Source of the DNA: DATMBF01 sp035559595
Lineage (GTDB): Bacteria > Bacteroidota > Ignavibacteria > UBA10030
Direction of reading: 5' to 3'
DNA: 64,000 nt
NCBI GenBank assembly: GCA_035559595.1
Contig: DATMBF010000033.1
Location: 1 to 64,000, forward strand
This document shows, piece after piece, positions 34,479 to 43,618 of this stretch; within the stretch, counting starts at the first letter, position 1, and each line of letters starts with the position of its first letter. Made by a program: the position numbers and the translations under genes. The notes beneath the pieces were generated by a model. The model saw only the letters and a list, made by a program, of their open reading frames with translations, was not told the DNA's origin and searched no databases.

Positions 34479-34495
34479 TGAAGAGAGCAAATCAA

Positions 34496-34536
34496 TCTCT
34501 GCGATTCTCGGCGTGCTCTGCGTCTCCGCGTTTTAG
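34496..34536. repeat. Dispersed TGCG-rich intergenic repeat, copy 1
   Basis: The plus strand reads TCTCTGCGATTCTCGGCG then CTCTGCGTCTCCGCGTTTT, two imperfect units. Related units occur at 38475-38565 (reverse orientation) and 46148-46180, always between genes. Confidence 0.45.
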
Positions 34537-34599
34537 TATCTGAATGGAACGGGAGAGTGTGGAATAGCGATAAGGATGCAAGTGCCCTTCCCGCCAATC

Positions 34600-36840
34600 C
34601 TAATACGTGTTCTTCTCGAACCAGTCGCATCGGTCGAGCCATTCGCGGATTTCAATGGCATCGGCGTCGTTATGCGTATGATTGAGTGCAAGCCAGAAGT
34701 GGATCTTGGCTTTCTGATATTTTGAGCTCTGAAAATAGGCGAGAGCAATGCGCCGTTGACGCGCATACTCCAGAATTTCTCTGCCGAACCTGCCGGTCGA
34801 CTCGAACAGCTCAACGGCCTTCGCAAAGTCCTTCCTGACAGCGAATTCCCGGGCGAGAAGATATCGAACGACCTGGTTTGATGGATGCTTTTCCAAAGTC
34901 TGCCTGAGGAGCTGAAGAGCAACCGAATCTTCAACGGTTTTGAGAATGACAGGGTAAATCGTCTTCCCAATGAGTGGGTCCCTCAACATCTCTACGCGAA
35001 TCGCCGCCTCTTCGCTGAGTGACAAACTGAGGTTGGCCGTGATGAGCTCCTCGTAAGATTCTCGTGCACGGTCGAGATTACCAACCCCGAAGGATTCGGG
35101 GCCAACCGCCACCTGAGCATCTCCCAACACAAGATAGAGCGGAATCAACGTGTGCCCGACACTCGAATCTTGAATCCAGCGATGCACAAACCCAATGACC
35201 TCCTCATACCGCCCAAGCCTCAGGAGTGATTGCGCATACAGATTGATGCTTTCGCCGGCATTGGTATGTGTAAGCGCTTTTTGGGCGGACCGAAACGCGC
35301 GTTCGTATTGTTTCTGTTGGAACATTGTCCGGGCCGTCTCGTTCAAGTCTGCAATAACGCGCGCACACTCTTTGCGAAAGATCGACGGGCGTTGAAAGAG
35401 ATACGCACCCTTCATGAGGTGAGACCGGGAGATTCTGAATCCCGAAAGAAACTGCTGCCATTCATGGACAAGGTCTTCAATTCTTTTGTTGTATGCGGAC
35501 ACAAAGCTGCCGGTGCGGTACACTCGCTTGAATCGCCTCAGTCCGTACCGGTCGATTAAAAATCGGCAGAAGGAACCTGCCATCGTGTAGCTCATCCCTT
35601 GATGCGCCCTCATGAATCCAGTAACGGAAAACAGTTCCTTCACATCAAATTCGGTATTCGTTGCAAACGCCATCGCTGCAAGACGATGCAAATGTTCCCC
35701 GAAGGCCGTCCGTTCGGTTGCCATGGCAAGTCCTTCGATCAGTCCGGAGTTCAAACTGACGCGGAGGAGTGGAAACCCAAAGTCCGCCGCAAGCACGTGA
35801 ACCAGCTCGTGGCGCAACGATCGTTCGACATCCTCAAGATTAATGTGCAGTTGCCAGAGCCATGGCTTTGCGATGTTCGTTCTGCCGGCGCCGATGAGTC
35901 TTCCTTTCTGCTCGGCGGTGGCATAGAGGAAGCTTTTGATTTTCTTGTGCGGCGCAACACGGAGTTCTCTGGTGAGTTGGTCGAACTGGAACTCATGAAG
36001 CCGGACGAGATTGTTCAATCGCTCTTCATCCACAGCATCGACCGGATATGTGATTTCAAAGTGATCGGTTTCAATGAATCCGCCCAGTCTCTCGCGCACA
36101 AACTCCTCCGACGAAGAAAACCCAAGCCGGTGACTCGACACAATAGCTCCGACAACAATCACGGTAAATACTGCCGCGACAATTTGCTCTCCCCTCGAGA
36201 GGCGCAGGAGACCTAACCCTCTTCTCTTTCGGTCAAGCAGAACAGCAGCAAGAAGAAAGAGTGCGCCAGCGGCAACAATGACAAGTCGATAAAGAATGAG
36301 TCGATCGAGAATGTCGAGGCTCTCATCATACGTGATACCGGGGAAGTAGCCGACGACCGGGTTAAACGCAAAGATCTGCACCCCAGCAAACGTGACGTAA
36401 GGGATTTGCAAAAGAATGACGATGAGAGCGACAACGAACCAACTCTTCTTCCAACGAACGTTCAGAGCACAAAGAAGAAAGGCAAGTGCAACGGAAAAGA
36501 TGACAGACGGAAGAGGGAGGAGAAGATAGTAGATGATTCCATCAACAAAAGAGCAATTCTTGACAAAAAGAGCGTTCACTGAGAGAATCACCAACGGGAC
36601 GAACAGAAGAACAGCTGAGGCGAGCGTTGTTTTCTTAACAGTCTCGGCAAGTGAAGTGCTTGTTTGAAAGTATGCAATAGCAACGAGTCCCGAAAGGAAA
36701 CTCAGGACTGCTGCAAGGAGTACGGAGAATTCGAATCCAAGATAATTGAAGAGAGGGACTTGCGTGCAGAGAAGGGCAACAAGAGTTGTACCGGAGGCAG
36801 GAAGACGAAGTTGAGGCCAAACTACACGGAGGTGATTCAT
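34600..36840 (-). CDS. Multi-pass membrane zinc metallopeptidase (MA-like) with TPR region
   Basis: A 746-residue protein in three parts. Residues 1-245 contain about six membrane helices. A peptidase MA-like domain (about 265-460) follows, with zinc motif HELVH (in LRHELVHVLAADFG, near residue 342) and a downstream Glu in GLIEGLAMATER that suits the third ligand. A C-terminal helical region (about 490-740) has TPR-like repeats (QQKQYERAFRSAQKALTHTN, LLAREFAVRKDFAKAVELFE). It starts 42 bases after murA, so a wall- or envelope-related role is plausible, but the substrate is unknown. Confidence 0.82.
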   Translation of the reverse strand: MNHLRVVWPQLRLPASGTTLVALLCTQVPLFNYLGFEFSVLLAAVLSFLSGLVAIAYFQTSTSLAETVKKTTLASAVLLFVPLVILSVNALFVKNCSFVDGIIYYLLLPLPSVIFSVALAFLLCALNVRWKKSWFVVALIVILLQIPYVTFAGVQIFAFNPVVGYFPGITYDESLDILDRLILYRLVIVAAGALFLLAAVLLDRKRRGLGLLRLSRGEQIVAAVFTVIVVGAIVSSHRLGFSSSEEFVRERLGGFIETDHFEITYPVDAVDEERLNNLVRLHEFQFDQLTRELRVAPHKKIKSFLYATAEQKGRLIGAGRTNIAKPWLWQLHINLEDVERSLRHELVHVLAADFGFPLLRVSLNSGLIEGLAMATERTAFGEHLHRLAAMAFATNTEFDVKELFSVTGFMRAHQGMSYTMAGSFCRFLIDRYGLRRFKRVYRTGSFVSAYNKRIEDLVHEWQQFLSGFRISRSHLMKGAYLFQRPSIFRKECARVIADLNETARTMFQQKQYERAFRSAQKALTHTNAGESINLYAQSLLRLGRYEEVIGFVHRWIQDSSVGHTLIPLYLVLGDAQVAVGPESFGVGNLDRARESYEELITANLSLSLSEEAAIRVEMLRDPLIGKTIYPVILKTVEDSVALQLLRQTLEKHPSNQVVRYLLAREFAVRKDFAKAVELFESTGRFGREILEYARQRRIALAYFQSSKYQKAKIHFWLALNHTHNDADAIEIREWLDRCDWFEKNTY

Positions 36841-36882
36841 GAGGGGATCAAGAAGAACGACCCGCTTTGAGCTGCGGGGGGC

Positions 36883-38154
36883 TCAAAATTCCTCTCCGCT
36901 GACGCGGGAGATATCTGCCCCTAATGATTGGAGTTTCTTTTCAATTGCCTCATACCCCCGGTCGATATGATACACACGAAGGACTTCGGTTGTTCCTTCC
37001 GCAGCCAAACCCGCCAGAATCAATGAGGCGCTGGCCCGGAGGTCGGTGGACATCACCTTCGCTCCCTTGAGCTTTCTCGTGCCAACCACAGTCGCAACAT
37101 TTTCCTTTACGGTGATATTTGCACCGAGCCGACTCAGTTCGGGAACGTGCGTGAAGCGGTCAAAATAGATCGTGTCAGTTATGACACTTGTGCCATTGGC
37201 AACCGACATCAAAGCTATCCACTGTGCCTGCATATCTGTTGGAAATCCGGGGTAGATCGACGTCGTTACATTCACCGGCCGAATCTCATCGGGTGGCACA
37301 AGCGTGACCGCATCCTGTTCGATCTCGATTCTTGCCCCTGCATCTTCAAGCTTCGCGATAATGGCGCCAAGGTGAGATGGGTTACATTTTTGAATGCGAA
37401 TCTTCTTCCCTTTTTCGCCACTGAGAGCTGCTGCAACGAGAAACGTCCCTGCCTCGATACGATCCGGAATCGTGTTGACATCGGCAGGATGCAGTGCGTC
37501 AACGCCTTCGATTTCGAGGCGGTTCGTGCCGATGCCGCTTATCTTTCCCCCCATTGTTGCCAGAAATTCAGCAAGTGCAGTAATTTCCGGCTCCAATGCG
37601 GCGTTCTCGATGACCGTCGTCCCCTTCGCCAGCACCGCTGCCATCAAGATGTTGCCGGTAGCCCCAACGCTCGAAACATCGAAGACGATCCGAGCCCCTT
37701 TGAGCCGCTTTGATTTCGCTATGATGTAGCCGCCATCGAGTGTGATTTCGGCCCCAAGCTTCTTGAGTCCCTCAATGTGCAGATTCACCGGACGGGGCCC
37801 CCAGGCACAGCCGCCCGGAAGTGAAACCTTGGCCTCGCCATAGCGGGCAATGAGCGGACCAAGCACGTAGATCGACGCTCGCATTTTTTTGACATGTTCG
37901 TACGGCGCCTCGAAATGCGTCACATGCGTTGAGTCGATCACCATCGTGTGGTTCGAGTGGGAGATGGTTGTTCCCATCGTCTCCAACAACCGTGACATCG
38001 TCGTAATGTCCCGCAGGAGGGGAGTGTTGTGCAGCGTGTATCGGCCTGGAGCAAGAAGAGTCGCGGGCATCAACGCCAGCGATGCATTCTTCGCGCCACT
38101 CACATTTACACTGCCTGATAATGGTTTTCCACCGCGAATGACGAACTTATCCAA
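36883..38154 (-). CDS. murA: UDP-N-acetylglucosamine 1-carboxyvinyltransferase
   Basis: Adds enolpyruvate from phosphoenolpyruvate to UDP-GlcNAc, the first committed step of peptidoglycan synthesis. The start is TTG at 38154: it has AGGA eight bases upstream, gives the normal N-terminus (DKFVIRGGKPLSGSVNVSGA) and 423 residues. The only upstream ATG (38223) lies upstream of the likely promoter at 38183-38211. The catalytic cysteine that phosphomycin-type inhibitors hit is present as Cys116 in LPGGCAWGPRP. The C-terminal half has MQAQWIALMSVANGTS and RASASLILAGLAAEGTT. Confidence 0.96.
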   Translation of the reverse strand: MDKFVIRGGKPLSGSVNVSGAKNASLALMPATLLAPGRYTLHNTPLLRDITTMSRLLETMGTTISHSNHTMVIDSTHVTHFEAPYEHVKKMRASIYVLGPLIARYGEAKVSLPGGCAWGPRPVNLHIEGLKKLGAEITLDGGYIIAKSKRLKGARIVFDVSSVGATGNILMAAVLAKGTTVIENAALEPEITALAEFLATMGGKISGIGTNRLEIEGVDALHPADVNTIPDRIEAGTFLVAAALSGEKGKKIRIQKCNPSHLGAIIAKLEDAGARIEIEQDAVTLVPPDEIRPVNVTTSIYPGFPTDMQAQWIALMSVANGTSVITDTIYFDRFTHVPELSRLGANITVKENVATVVGTRKLKGAKVMSTDLRASASLILAGLAAEGTTEVLRVYHIDRGYEAIEKKLQSLGADISRVSGEEF

Positions 38155-38182
38155 CGAGAAAATCCTTTCGAAAATCAGTGTC

Positions 38183-38211
38183 AATATAGGTGAATAAGCC
38201 AGGAAAGGCAA
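38183..38211 (-). promoter_or_regulatory. Candidate promoter of murA
   Basis: Minus strand TTGCCT (38206-38211), 17-base spacer, TATATT (38183-38188). Transcription would start about 22 bases before the TTG codon at 38154, which supports that start. Confidence 0.6.
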
Positions 38212-38474
38212 CGTAAGCCGCACAGCCGCGTGGCAATGACTCGACCGTTGGCGATCTCCTAAAGTTTACGAGAGCATTGAAGGATGGGACACTCTACCAT
38301 TCACGAGTGGAGGAAAATGGAGAGATGTGAGAAGGAACTGCTGGGAGCGAAGTGGATTTGTTTGACCTTGAGCGTGCTCATCACCGAGGATGCAAGGAAG
38401 ACCGGGATGGAGGTAAGTTGTTTGTGTATTTCTCAACTCAACAAGTGGTCCGCCAGCTCTTAGGGTTCTTGGAG

Positions 38475-38565
38475 GGTAAAGAAATAACCGCAAAGGACGC
38501 AAAGAATCGCAAAGCGCTTGGCGTTCTTGGCGGTTACATATGAACCGTAAAGAGTCGCAAAGGAC
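38475..38565. repeat. Dispersed TGCG-rich intergenic repeat, copy 2, with imperfect palindrome
   Basis: AACCGCAAAGGACGCAAAG (from 38486) is followed by an imperfect reverse complement (CTTGGCGTTCTTGGCGGTT, to 38535) and then by a degenerate direct copy (AACCGTAAAGAGTCGCAAAG). The units match the reverse complement of the copies at 34496 and 46148. Confidence 0.5.
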
Positions 38566-38587
38566 TTCGTGCCTGCAACATGATCAT

Positions 38588-38624
38588 CCACGCCGAGCGC
38601 TTTTCGGCGTGGGTTTTCTATTTT
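38588..38624 (+). terminator. Strong terminator with no annotated gene upstream
   Basis: Arms CCACGCCGA (38588-38596) and TCGGCGTGG (38604-38612) followed by GTTTTCTATTTT. On the plus strand the nearest upstream gene is more than 12 kb away, so a short unannotated transcript may end here. Confidence 0.65.
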
Positions 38625-38653
38625 AGATGGTTTAGCTGCGCAGAATCGCTTCC

Positions 38654-38682
38654 TTGAGTTTCGCACATTTTTTCCCTACCAT
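38654..38682 (+). promoter_or_regulatory. Candidate promoter of purA
   Basis: TTGAGT (38654-38659), 17-base spacer, TACCAT (38677-38682), about 80 bases before the purA ATG. Confidence 0.5.
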
Positions 38683-38762
38683 TTTGAGCGCTCATCAAAT
38701 CCAGCAATCCATTGTCCACAATTCGTTTTTTCGTTTTTCTTTTTTAGTTTTTCATTCCCGCA

Positions 38763-40052
38763 ATGTCTGTTCAAATCATCGTCGGCGCCCAGTGGGGCGA
38801 TGAGGGAAAAGGAAAGATCGTCGATCACCTCAGCGAGCGGGTGGATATCGTTGCACGCTATCAGGGAGGCGCAAATGCGGGACACACCGTCGTTATCCCG
38901 GGCAAGAATGGCTCGGCGCCGAAAGAGTACGTTCTCCACCTCATCCCATCCGGAATTTTCCATCGTCATGTCACCTGTGTCATCGGCAACGGTGTGGTCA
39001 TCGATCCGAAAGCGCTGATGTCGGAAATCGAACAGCTCAAGTCTCTCGGCGTCAGTATCAAAGGCCGACTCCTCATCAGCCACAACGCCCACCTCATCAT
39101 GCCGTATCACAAACTGCTGGATACGATTCGGGAAAAAGGTGAGAACAAGATCGGCACGACGGGACGAGGGATCGGGCCCGCATACATCGACAAATACATG
39201 AGAACAGGGATCCGCGTGGTCGATCTGCTCAATCGGGACGTTCTCTGCAAGAAGCTCAAGCAGAATATCGAAGAAAAAAACCGCTTGTTTAGCTCGATCT
39301 ATCATTCTGAAGAACTCAACGTCGACGCGATTATTCAGGAGTATCAGGAGTTCGACAAACAGATCGATGAGTACATCACGGACATCTCCGCCTACCTCAA
39401 CGTTGCTTTATCCCGAAAGAAAAAGATTCTCGCTGAAGGTGCCCAAGGCGCACTCCTGGATGTTGACCATGGGACTTATCCCTACGTGACCTCTTCCAAT
39501 CCGACAAGCGGTGGGGCTTGCACGGGACTCGGTATTCCCCCAACCTCTGTCTCCTCAATTGTTGGCGTCGTCAAAGCGTATTCGACCCGTGTCGGCAACG
39601 GACCCTTCCCCACCGAGCAGAACAACGAAACCGGCGAGCGGCTCCGATCGATCGGCGGCGAATACGGTGCAACAACGGGTAGACCGCGACGCTGTGGCTG
39701 GCTGGATATCGTCAGTCTCTACTATTCCATCCGTGTGAACGGCATTCAGAAGATTGCGATCACCAAGCTCGATGTGCTTGATGAGTTCGACGAGATCCGC
39801 GTTTGCATCGGCTACCGTTTGAACGGTCGAACCCTCGATCGGTTTCCCACCGATGTGCAAACGCTGGAAGCCGTCAAGCCGGAATATCGGGTCTTCAAGG
39901 GTTGGAGGACTAAGACCTCCGACTGCCGACGATTCAAAGACCTTCCCTCCCGCGCACGCCAGTACATTGAAGCCATCGGCCGCCTTACAAAAACCGACGT
40001 CTGGATGGTTTCCGTCGGTGCACGTCGCGATCAGACGCTGTTTGTCCGCTAA
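38763..40052 (+). CDS. purA: Adenylosuccinate synthetase
   Basis: GTP-dependent enzyme joining IMP and aspartate, the first step from IMP to AMP. The 429-residue product has the P-loop-like GDEGKGK at 12-18 and catalytic NAGHTV. The IMP and aspartate regions follow (IGTTGRGIGPAYIDK, EGAQGALLDVDHGTYPYVTS), then GEYGATTGRPRRCGWLD and a GTP base-binding ITKLDVLD. Length and motifs are normal. A histidine kinase gene follows after eight bases on the same strand. Confidence 0.98.
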   Translation: MSVQIIVGAQWGDEGKGKIVDHLSERVDIVARYQGGANAGHTVVIPGKNGSAPKEYVLHLIPSGIFHRHVTCVIGNGVVIDPKALMSEIEQLKSLGVSIKGRLLISHNAHLIMPYHKLLDTIREKGENKIGTTGRGIGPAYIDKYMRTGIRVVDLLNRDVLCKKLKQNIEEKNRLFSSIYHSEELNVDAIIQEYQEFDKQIDEYITDISAYLNVALSRKKKILAEGAQGALLDVDHGTYPYVTSSNPTSGGACTGLGIPPTSVSSIVGVVKAYSTRVGNGPFPTEQNNETGERLRSIGGEYGATTGRPRRCGWLDIVSLYYSIRVNGIQKIAITKLDVLDEFDEIRVCIGYRLNGRTLDRFPTDVQTLEAVKPEYRVFKGWRTKTSDCRRFKDLPSRARQYIEAIGRLTKTDVWMVSVGARRDQTLFVR

Positions 40053-40060
40053 CCCTTGCA

Positions 40061-41275
40061 ATGGTCAATCCGCTTTCAGGAACGCTCCCTCGATCAAGTC
40101 GTCTCAAAATCTTCCTCCTCGCATTGGCGTTTTTGATTGCCGCGGGAACTCTCTGGTACACGCACGAAATCGTCCAGCTCTTGCTTGCCCGCGAGCGGAA
40201 GCTTGCCGACCTGTATGCGAAATCGCTCCAGTATCTTTCGGAACCGACCGAGACGGGAGGCGACTACAGCTTCATCTTCGAGGAGGTCATCCAGGCAATC
40301 GATTTCCCGATCGTGCTGACCGACGCATCGAACGAGCCGATCCCCCCATATCACGCTAACGCCAAAAATATCAAACTTGATACAACGTGGAGCCTGGAGG
40401 AGCAGAGAGCCTATCTCAAGAACCTCATCCTCGAGCTCGATAGCTATCACCCTCCTCTCAAGGTGACGTTCCGCGACACGATTGTTCTGAACTATGTGCA
40501 CTTTGGAGAGTCTCCCCTCGTCACTCAGTTGCGCTGGCTGCCGTATATCGAAATCGGTGTCGTCGCGATTTTCATTTTCATCGGCTACATCAGCTTCAGT
40601 TACATTAAAAAAAGCGAGCAGAGTAATGTGTGGGTCGGGATGGCCCGCGAAACAGCGCATCAACTTGGCACTCCACTCTCGAGCATGATGGGCTGGGTGG
40701 AGCTGCTGCGACATCAGACACAGCAGAATCCGCAGATGCTTGAGACACTACGGGACATGGAAAACGATCTGCGACGGCTTCAAAAGATTGCTGACCGGTT
40801 CTCCAAGATCGGCTCCAAGCCCGATCTCAGAGAAGTAGATGTCACGGAAATCATCCAGAAGACCTTTCACTATTTCGAACGGCGTATTCCCCAAAGCGGA
40901 AAAAAGGTCGCTCTTCACCTCGCCTCGACCGCTCCCATCTCCGCGCGCGTCAACAGCGAGTTGTTCGAATGGGTGATCGAGAACCTCATCAAGAACGCTC
41001 TCGATGCAATCGAGAATGGCGAGGGAAAAATCTCGGTTTCGATCGCTCAAACGCAACGGGAGGTGTGGATCGATGTGTCCGATACGGGCAAAGGGATCGA
41101 CGTGCGGTACAGACAGGATATCTTCCGCCCGGGATTCTCAACGAAATCCCGAGGCTGGGGATTGGGACTGAGTCTCGCGCAACGTATTATCGAGAGCCAT
41201 CACAACGGCAAGCTCGAGCTTCGTGAAAGCAAGCCGGGAGTGGGAACGACGTTTCGGATTCGGTTAAAGAAATAA
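40061..41275 (+). CDS. Membrane sensor histidine kinase
   Basis: A 404-residue protein with an N-terminal membrane helix (about 17-37), an extracytoplasmic sensor domain of about 120 residues, and a second membrane helix (about 166-186). The kinase core has phospho-acceptor His200 in the H-box ARETAHQLGTPLSSMMGW, N-box VIENLIKNALDAIEN, G1 DTGKGI, F-box FRPGFSTK and G2 GWGLGLSL. No response regulator gene is adjacent, so its partner is elsewhere. It sits directly downstream of purA, an association that need not be functional. Confidence 0.92.
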   Translation: MVNPLSGTLPRSSRLKIFLLALAFLIAAGTLWYTHEIVQLLLARERKLADLYAKSLQYLSEPTETGGDYSFIFEEVIQAIDFPIVLTDASNEPIPPYHANAKNIKLDTTWSLEEQRAYLKNLILELDSYHPPLKVTFRDTIVLNYVHFGESPLVTQLRWLPYIEIGVVAIFIFIGYISFSYIKKSEQSNVWVGMARETAHQLGTPLSSMMGWVELLRHQTQQNPQMLETLRDMENDLRRLQKIADRFSKIGSKPDLREVDVTEIIQKTFHYFERRIPQSGKKVALHLASTAPISARVNSELFEWVIENLIKNALDAIENGEGKISVSIAQTQREVWIDVSDTGKGIDVRYRQDIFRPGFSTKSRGWGLGLSLAQRIIESHHNGKLELRESKPGVGTTFRIRLKK

Positions 41276-41380
41276 CATCTGGAGGAGCTGCAGGGTTCAG
41301 CCGCGAATGTTTGAGAGACGCAACCTCAAGCTACGGAGAATGAATTTGTCAGTTTCATCCAGCCAAACAAAGGAGGAGTA

Positions 41381-42265
41381 GTGCACAGCATTGTATTCAT
41401 CGGAATACTGTTTCTCCACGGAACTCCTGCCGTTGCACAGGAGGTGACGGGAAGGGAACTCATGTCCTACGTGCAGGGCATCGAAGGCAAATCACCTGAA
41501 GGCCGGCGAGAGTTCATCAAACAACAGCTTCGGCGTTTCGGTGTTCCGTTCCGAACGCAGTCGTTCGACACCACACTGACCTTCGGAAAGCGTTCTCTGA
41601 AAGTCTCCGGTGAGAATATTCTTGTGCGGGTCGGCAGTGGAAGCCGGCACATCATCGTTGGCGCGCATCTCGATGCTGTCCCCAACTCCCCCGGAGCGAA
41701 TGACAACGGGGGCGGAGTGGCAGTTCTCCTTGGGCTGATCAGAGACTTGAAAAACTCCAGCTGGAACACCTCCGTTGATTTCTGCTTTTTCGACCAGGAG
41801 GAAATGGGATTGATCGGATCAGCTGTATATGTCAAGCACTATGCTGAAAGGGAGAACCATCTTGCCATGATTAATCTGGACGTGGAGGGAATGGGAGATG
41901 AAGTGTATGTTGGACCTGTGGGAGGTGGGGATGATGAGTTCATTATGAAATACGTTGAGCAAGCAAAACAAAAGACCGGCTACAAAGTCCAAGCGCGGGA
42001 ATTTTATCCGCCTTCGGATTGGGGATCGTTCGCTGCCGCAAAGCTCGAAAACATTTCGATTTCAGTCGTCCCAAAAGGTGATGTTGACCTTCTCGCCCAA
42101 GCCGTAAAAGACAACTGGCAGGTGGACTCTACCAGAATTCCCGTCGTGCTCAAGACCATGCATACACCGGAAGATAAGTCCATTCACATGAGTCCCGACG
42201 CGCTGAAAATCTCTTTCGAATTCACCAAAGCACTTATCCTTCTCCTTAACAACTCACGCAATTAG
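41381..42265 (+). CDS. Secreted M28 family zinc peptidase
   Basis: A 294-residue exported enzyme beginning at GTG 41381, right after a full AGGAGGAG Shine-Dalgarno. A signal peptide covers about residues 1-19 (ending AVAQ). M28 motifs are in place: His in VGAHLDAVPN, Asp in GANDNGGGVAVLL, Glu pair in FFDQEEMGLIGS, and Asp in INLDVEGMGD. The final histidine may be that in TMHTPEDKSIH. It is shorter than the membrane M28 at 9601. The M20 hydrolase starts 10 bases downstream, so the two exported peptidases form an operon. Confidence 0.9.
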   Translation: MHSIVFIGILFLHGTPAVAQEVTGRELMSYVQGIEGKSPEGRREFIKQQLRRFGVPFRTQSFDTTLTFGKRSLKVSGENILVRVGSGSRHIIVGAHLDAVPNSPGANDNGGGVAVLLGLIRDLKNSSWNTSVDFCFFDQEEMGLIGSAVYVKHYAERENHLAMINLDVEGMGDEVYVGPVGGGDDEFIMKYVEQAKQKTGYKVQAREFYPPSDWGSFAAAKLENISISVVPKGDVDLLAQAVKDNWQVDSTRIPVVLKTMHTPEDKSIHMSPDALKISFEFTKALILLLNNSRN

Positions 42266-42275
42266 ATCGGCGCCT

Positions 42276-43613
42276 ATGAAAATCTTCACCACAATTCTTC
42301 TCGCAGGATTTCTTTGGCACAGTTTATCGGCCCAATCATCGATCCAGAGCCTTGTCGATGCTGAGCTTCCGAAACTTCTCGAAAGCTACAAGCATCTCCA
42401 TGCGAATCCTGAGCTTTCGCATTTCGAACAAAAGACGGCTCGCTACCTTGCTGACCAGCTCCGAGGGCTTGGATTCGAGGTAACGGAAGGCGTGGGCAAA
42501 TACGACCACGCTGGCCGAAAAGCTTACAGCGTTGTTGCGGTTATGAGAAACGGCCAAGGCCCCACCATCCTCGTTCGAACCGATATCGATGCCCTGCCGG
42601 TCGAGGAGAAGACCGAACTTCCGTATGCCAGCAAAGTCAAAACCAAGAATGAACTTGGCGAAGAGGTCGGGGTCATGCACGCATGCGGACACGACCTCCA
42701 TATGACCTCGTTTCTTGGAACAGCAAAGCTCGTCAGCAAGCTGAAGGATCAATGGAGAGGCACCGTGGTCTTCGTCGGTCAGCCCGCTGAGGAGCGCGGA
42801 ACCGGCGCAAAAGCCATGCTTGCGGATGGGCTTTATACGAGATTCCCGAAGCCGGACTATGCCATTGCCCTTCACACCGACGCGACGCTTCCGGTCGGCA
42901 AGATCGGCTACTGCGAGGGCTATGCGCTGGCGAATGTAAACTCCGTGGACATCACCGTGCGCGGGGTTGGCGGACACGGCGCCTATCCGCATACCACGAA
43001 AGATCCAATCGTCATTGCGTCGCAAATCGTGCTCGCACTGCAAACCATCGTGAGCAGAGAGATTTCACCGCTTGATCCGGCCGTGGTGACCGTTGGTGCA
43101 ATCCAGGGGGGAACAAAGCACAATATCATTCCCGACGAGGTGCATTTGCAGTTGACGCTTCGATCCTACAAAGAAGAGGTGCGACTCAAGCTCATCGCCG
43201 CGATCAAGCGGATCGCCAAAGGCATTGCCGAAGCCGCGGGTGTGCCCGAAAACCGACTTCCGGTGGTAACGGTGAACGAGGAAGAATTTACACCGGCAAC
43301 CTACAACACTCCGGAACTCACACGCCGTCTTGCCTCAGCTCTCGAAGCACAACTTGGCAAGAACGCGGTCGTGAAGAGAGATCCGGTTATGGGTGGCGAG
43401 GATTTCGGACGGTTTGCACTGGAGGGAAATCAGATTCCCCTCTGCATGTTCTGGCTGGGGGCTGTGGCACCCGAAGCGGTCGAGAAAGCGCAGAAGGGAT
43501 TGATCCAGCTCCCCTCGCTTCACTCGAGCGAGTTCGCGCCCGTGCCCGACGAGGCAATCAAGACAGGGGTTAAGACTCTGACAATCTCAGTCCTGGAGCT
43601 TCTGAATCGATAG
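42276..43613 (+). CDS. Exported M20 family amidohydrolase
   Basis: A 445-residue metal-dependent hydrolase of the M20D group (hippurate/N-acyl-amino acid amidohydrolases). It has a signal peptide (about 1-18, MKIFTTILLAGFLWHSLSA), so it acts outside the cytoplasm. Metal-binding parts include MHACGHDLHMTSFLG, the GQPAEERGTGAKAM segment and late MGGEDFGRFA. The dimerisation domain lies between about 205 and 320 (RGVGGHGAYPHTTKDPIVIA). The natural substrate is unknown; it probably trims acylated amino acids or peptides with its M28 neighbour. Confidence 0.92.
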   Translation: MKIFTTILLAGFLWHSLSAQSSIQSLVDAELPKLLESYKHLHANPELSHFEQKTARYLADQLRGLGFEVTEGVGKYDHAGRKAYSVVAVMRNGQGPTILVRTDIDALPVEEKTELPYASKVKTKNELGEEVGVMHACGHDLHMTSFLGTAKLVSKLKDQWRGTVVFVGQPAEERGTGAKAMLADGLYTRFPKPDYAIALHTDATLPVGKIGYCEGYALANVNSVDITVRGVGGHGAYPHTTKDPIVIASQIVLALQTIVSREISPLDPAVVTVGAIQGGTKHNIIPDEVHLQLTLRSYKEEVRLKLIAAIKRIAKGIAEAAGVPENRLPVVTVNEEEFTPATYNTPELTRRLASALEAQLGKNAVVKRDPVMGGEDFGRFALEGNQIPLCMFWLGAVAPEAVEKAQKGLIQLPSLHSSEFAPVPDEAIKTGVKTLTISVLELLNR

Positions 43614-43618
43614 ATTCC

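Larger units (their letters stand above)
38212..38653. other. Gene-free stretch between murA and purA promoters
   Basis: Over 400 bases without a convincing gene. Short frames on both strands lack coding character and family resemblance. It holds a repeat-rich segment (38475-38565), an unassigned plus-strand terminator (38588-38624), and AG-rich sequence at 38270-38410. A short non-coding RNA or gene remnant is possible. Confidence 0.5.

Noticed and set aside
38352..38543. Possible 63-codon gene between murA and purA
   Set aside because: It runs through the repeat units, has no Shine-Dalgarno and shows no protein-like pattern.
38475..38565. CRISPR-like short repeats
   Set aside because: Only two or three degenerate units in mixed orientation, without regular spacers or cas genes.
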